Below are positions 63,141-64,000 of a stretch of DNA of 64,000 bases, one piece after another; position 1 is the stretch's first letter, and each line of letters starts with the position of its first letter. Below the pieces are notes generated by a model. That model worked only from the letters and a program-made list of their open reading frames with translations. It was not told the origin of the DNA and searched no databases. A program made the translations under genes and the position numbers. Source of the stretch: Clostridium hydrogenum (GTDB lineage Bacteria > Bacillota > Clostridia > Clostridiales > Clostridiaceae); the NCBI RefSeq assembly GCF_021432385.1, contig NZ_JAEACT010000002.1, positions 248,001 to 312,000 on the forward strand, given 5' to 3'.

Positions 63141-64000
63141 ATGTTTTCTTTAAAAAATAAGATAGATCCAAATTTACATGTTTTATTATCTAGTAACAAT
63201 AACAGGTGTTTTAGAGTATTGATTTACTGTAATAAATTTATAGATAGAATCGAATCAAGATTAAAATCTTATAAATGCACAATACATTGCAGTTTAGAAA
63301 TTGTAAATTGCATATGCGCTGATGTTTCTTCGTTAACAATAACTAGACTGGTTGAATATCCGGAAATTAAATATATAACCTTTGATAGTATCGGTAGCAT
63401 TTGTGCCCATAATGTGCTTTCGGGAAATAACATAAGAGCAGGTTTTATGAAAGAAATAAAATTAAGTGGCAAAGGAATATGTATTGGAATAATTGATACT
63501 GGTGTTTATCCTCATAAAGATCTTAAATCTCCATCTCAAAAGATATGCAAGTTTGTGGACCTTATAAATGAATTAAATTATCCTTATGATGACAATGGTC
63601 ATGGAACTTTTATTAGCGGTCTTATCGCTAGTGGTGGTTCAAAATATAGTGGTATAGCAAGAAGCTCTGTAATATACATGGTTAAAGCTTTTGAAGCATC
63701 TGGAAGAGCTTATATTTCCTCAATTTTAAAAGCTCTCATACTGCTTATTAATGAAAGCAAGGGAAATAACATACGAGTTATTTGTCTACCTTTTGAAACT
63801 TTTTCACAAAATTCATTTATTCTTTCTACATTTTCAAAGCTCTTTAAGCTCGCCAATGATAATAATATAGTAATTGTAGTTCCTTCTGGAAGTAACAAGA
63901 ATGATAAAAATTCAATGGTTGGAATAGCTTCCTTAAACAATTGCATAACCGTATCTGGTATTACATCAGGATCTCAAATGAATCCTTATACTTATTCTTC
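63141..64000 (+). CDS. S8 subtilisin-like serine peptidase (5' part)
   Basis: The frame is open from the ATG at 63141 to the window end (286 codons). Residues 1-95 form a propeptide-like lead without a signal peptide. The catalytic Asp119 is in IGIIDTGVYPHKDL and His154 in DDNGHGTFISGL; VPSGSNKN near 265 is the usual GNxG region, changed. The serine motif lies beyond the window. Absence of a secretion signal suggests an intracellular protease, perhaps spore-related. AAAGGATG lies about 11 bases before the ATG. Confidence 0.88.
   Translation, partial: MFSLKNKIDPNLHVLLSSNNNRCFRVLIYCNKFIDRIESRLKSYKCTIHCSLEIVNCICADVSSLTITRLVEYPEIKYITFDSIGSICAHNVLSGNNIRAGFMKEIKLSGKGICIGIIDTGVYPHKDLKSPSQKICKFVDLINELNYPYDDNGHGTFISGLIASGGSKYSGIARSSVIYMVKAFEASGRAYISSILKALILLINESKGNNIRVICLPFETFSQNSFILSTFSKLFKLANDNNIVIVVPSGSNKNDKNSMVGIASLNNCITVSGITSGSQMNPYTYS

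Noticed and set aside
63269..63946. Minus-strand frames at 63269-63472 and 63710-63946
   Set aside because: They are shadows of the subtilisin gene, which is open on the plus strand with its Asp and His motifs.

Overview
This AT-rich window has strong GGAGG-type ribosome binding sites, a Gram-positive PolC, a dimeric dUTPase, WalJ/RlmH/MurA, glycyl-radical chemistry and many small clostridial families (DUF1540, SEC-C, EFR1, J-domain/TPR). It fits an anaerobic Clostridium sensu stricto chromosome. The species cannot be fixed from the sequence alone; a solventogenic, beijerinckii-like Clostridium is a guess.

Layout. 0-9 kb: start of a LytTR-type response regulator, an orphan membrane protein, a CatB/Vat-type acetyltransferase, broken membrane-protein genes, glutathione peroxidase, a MerR/GyrI regulator, an AraC-HD fusion, and a divergent LysR/YoaK pair. 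9-24 kb: MATE exporter, GNAT, a CadA-type metal ATPase behind an ArsR/SmtB-like operator, an AAA-ATPase/nuclease-fold protein, a MarR regulator with an alpha/beta hydrolase, a methyltransferase and polC. 24-34 kb: aminotransferase, a TetR/DUF998/J-TPR operon, AEC transporter, pentapeptide protein, HNH-like protein, NUDIX, AraC + GNAT. 35-43 kb: an intact IS1182-family element beside a Fic gene fragment, an MBL/TetR operon, and a run of decayed genes (PEBP, DUF4180, TetR) among intact ones. 42.7-56.5 kb: two consecutive segments bounded by three directly repeated sites that match the 3' end of rlmH. 56.5-64 kb: core genes rlmH, walJ, murA, dUTPase, then the start of an intracellular subtilisin.

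The most interesting feature is the set of three direct repeats (56491-56513 inside the rlmH 3' end, 48189-48229 and 42665-42705). They resemble the attachment sites used by staphylococcal SCC elements, which also insert at the last codons of rlmH. If so, 48.2-56.5 kb is one cassette and 42.7-48.2 kb a second. The first carries a glycyl radical enzyme, its activase, an FSA-type aldolase, a DeoR repressor and an MBL-AraC-MBL group. The second carries MmyB-type regulator/MFS, nitroreductase and ArsR/EFR1. No recombinase gene is visible between the sites. The glycyl-radical locus has the gene set of E. coli ybiW/ybiY/fsaA and may ferment anhydrohexitol phosphates.

The second theme is a heavy load of dispersed palindromic repeats of at least six families (R1-R7 below), placed almost only between genes. 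Several end exactly in a neighbouring stop codon and so supply the last codons of the protein (MerR, CadA, GNAT, sugar isomerase-like). They probably act as transcription terminators and move as MITE-like elements. No rRNA, tRNA or CRISPR array was seen.
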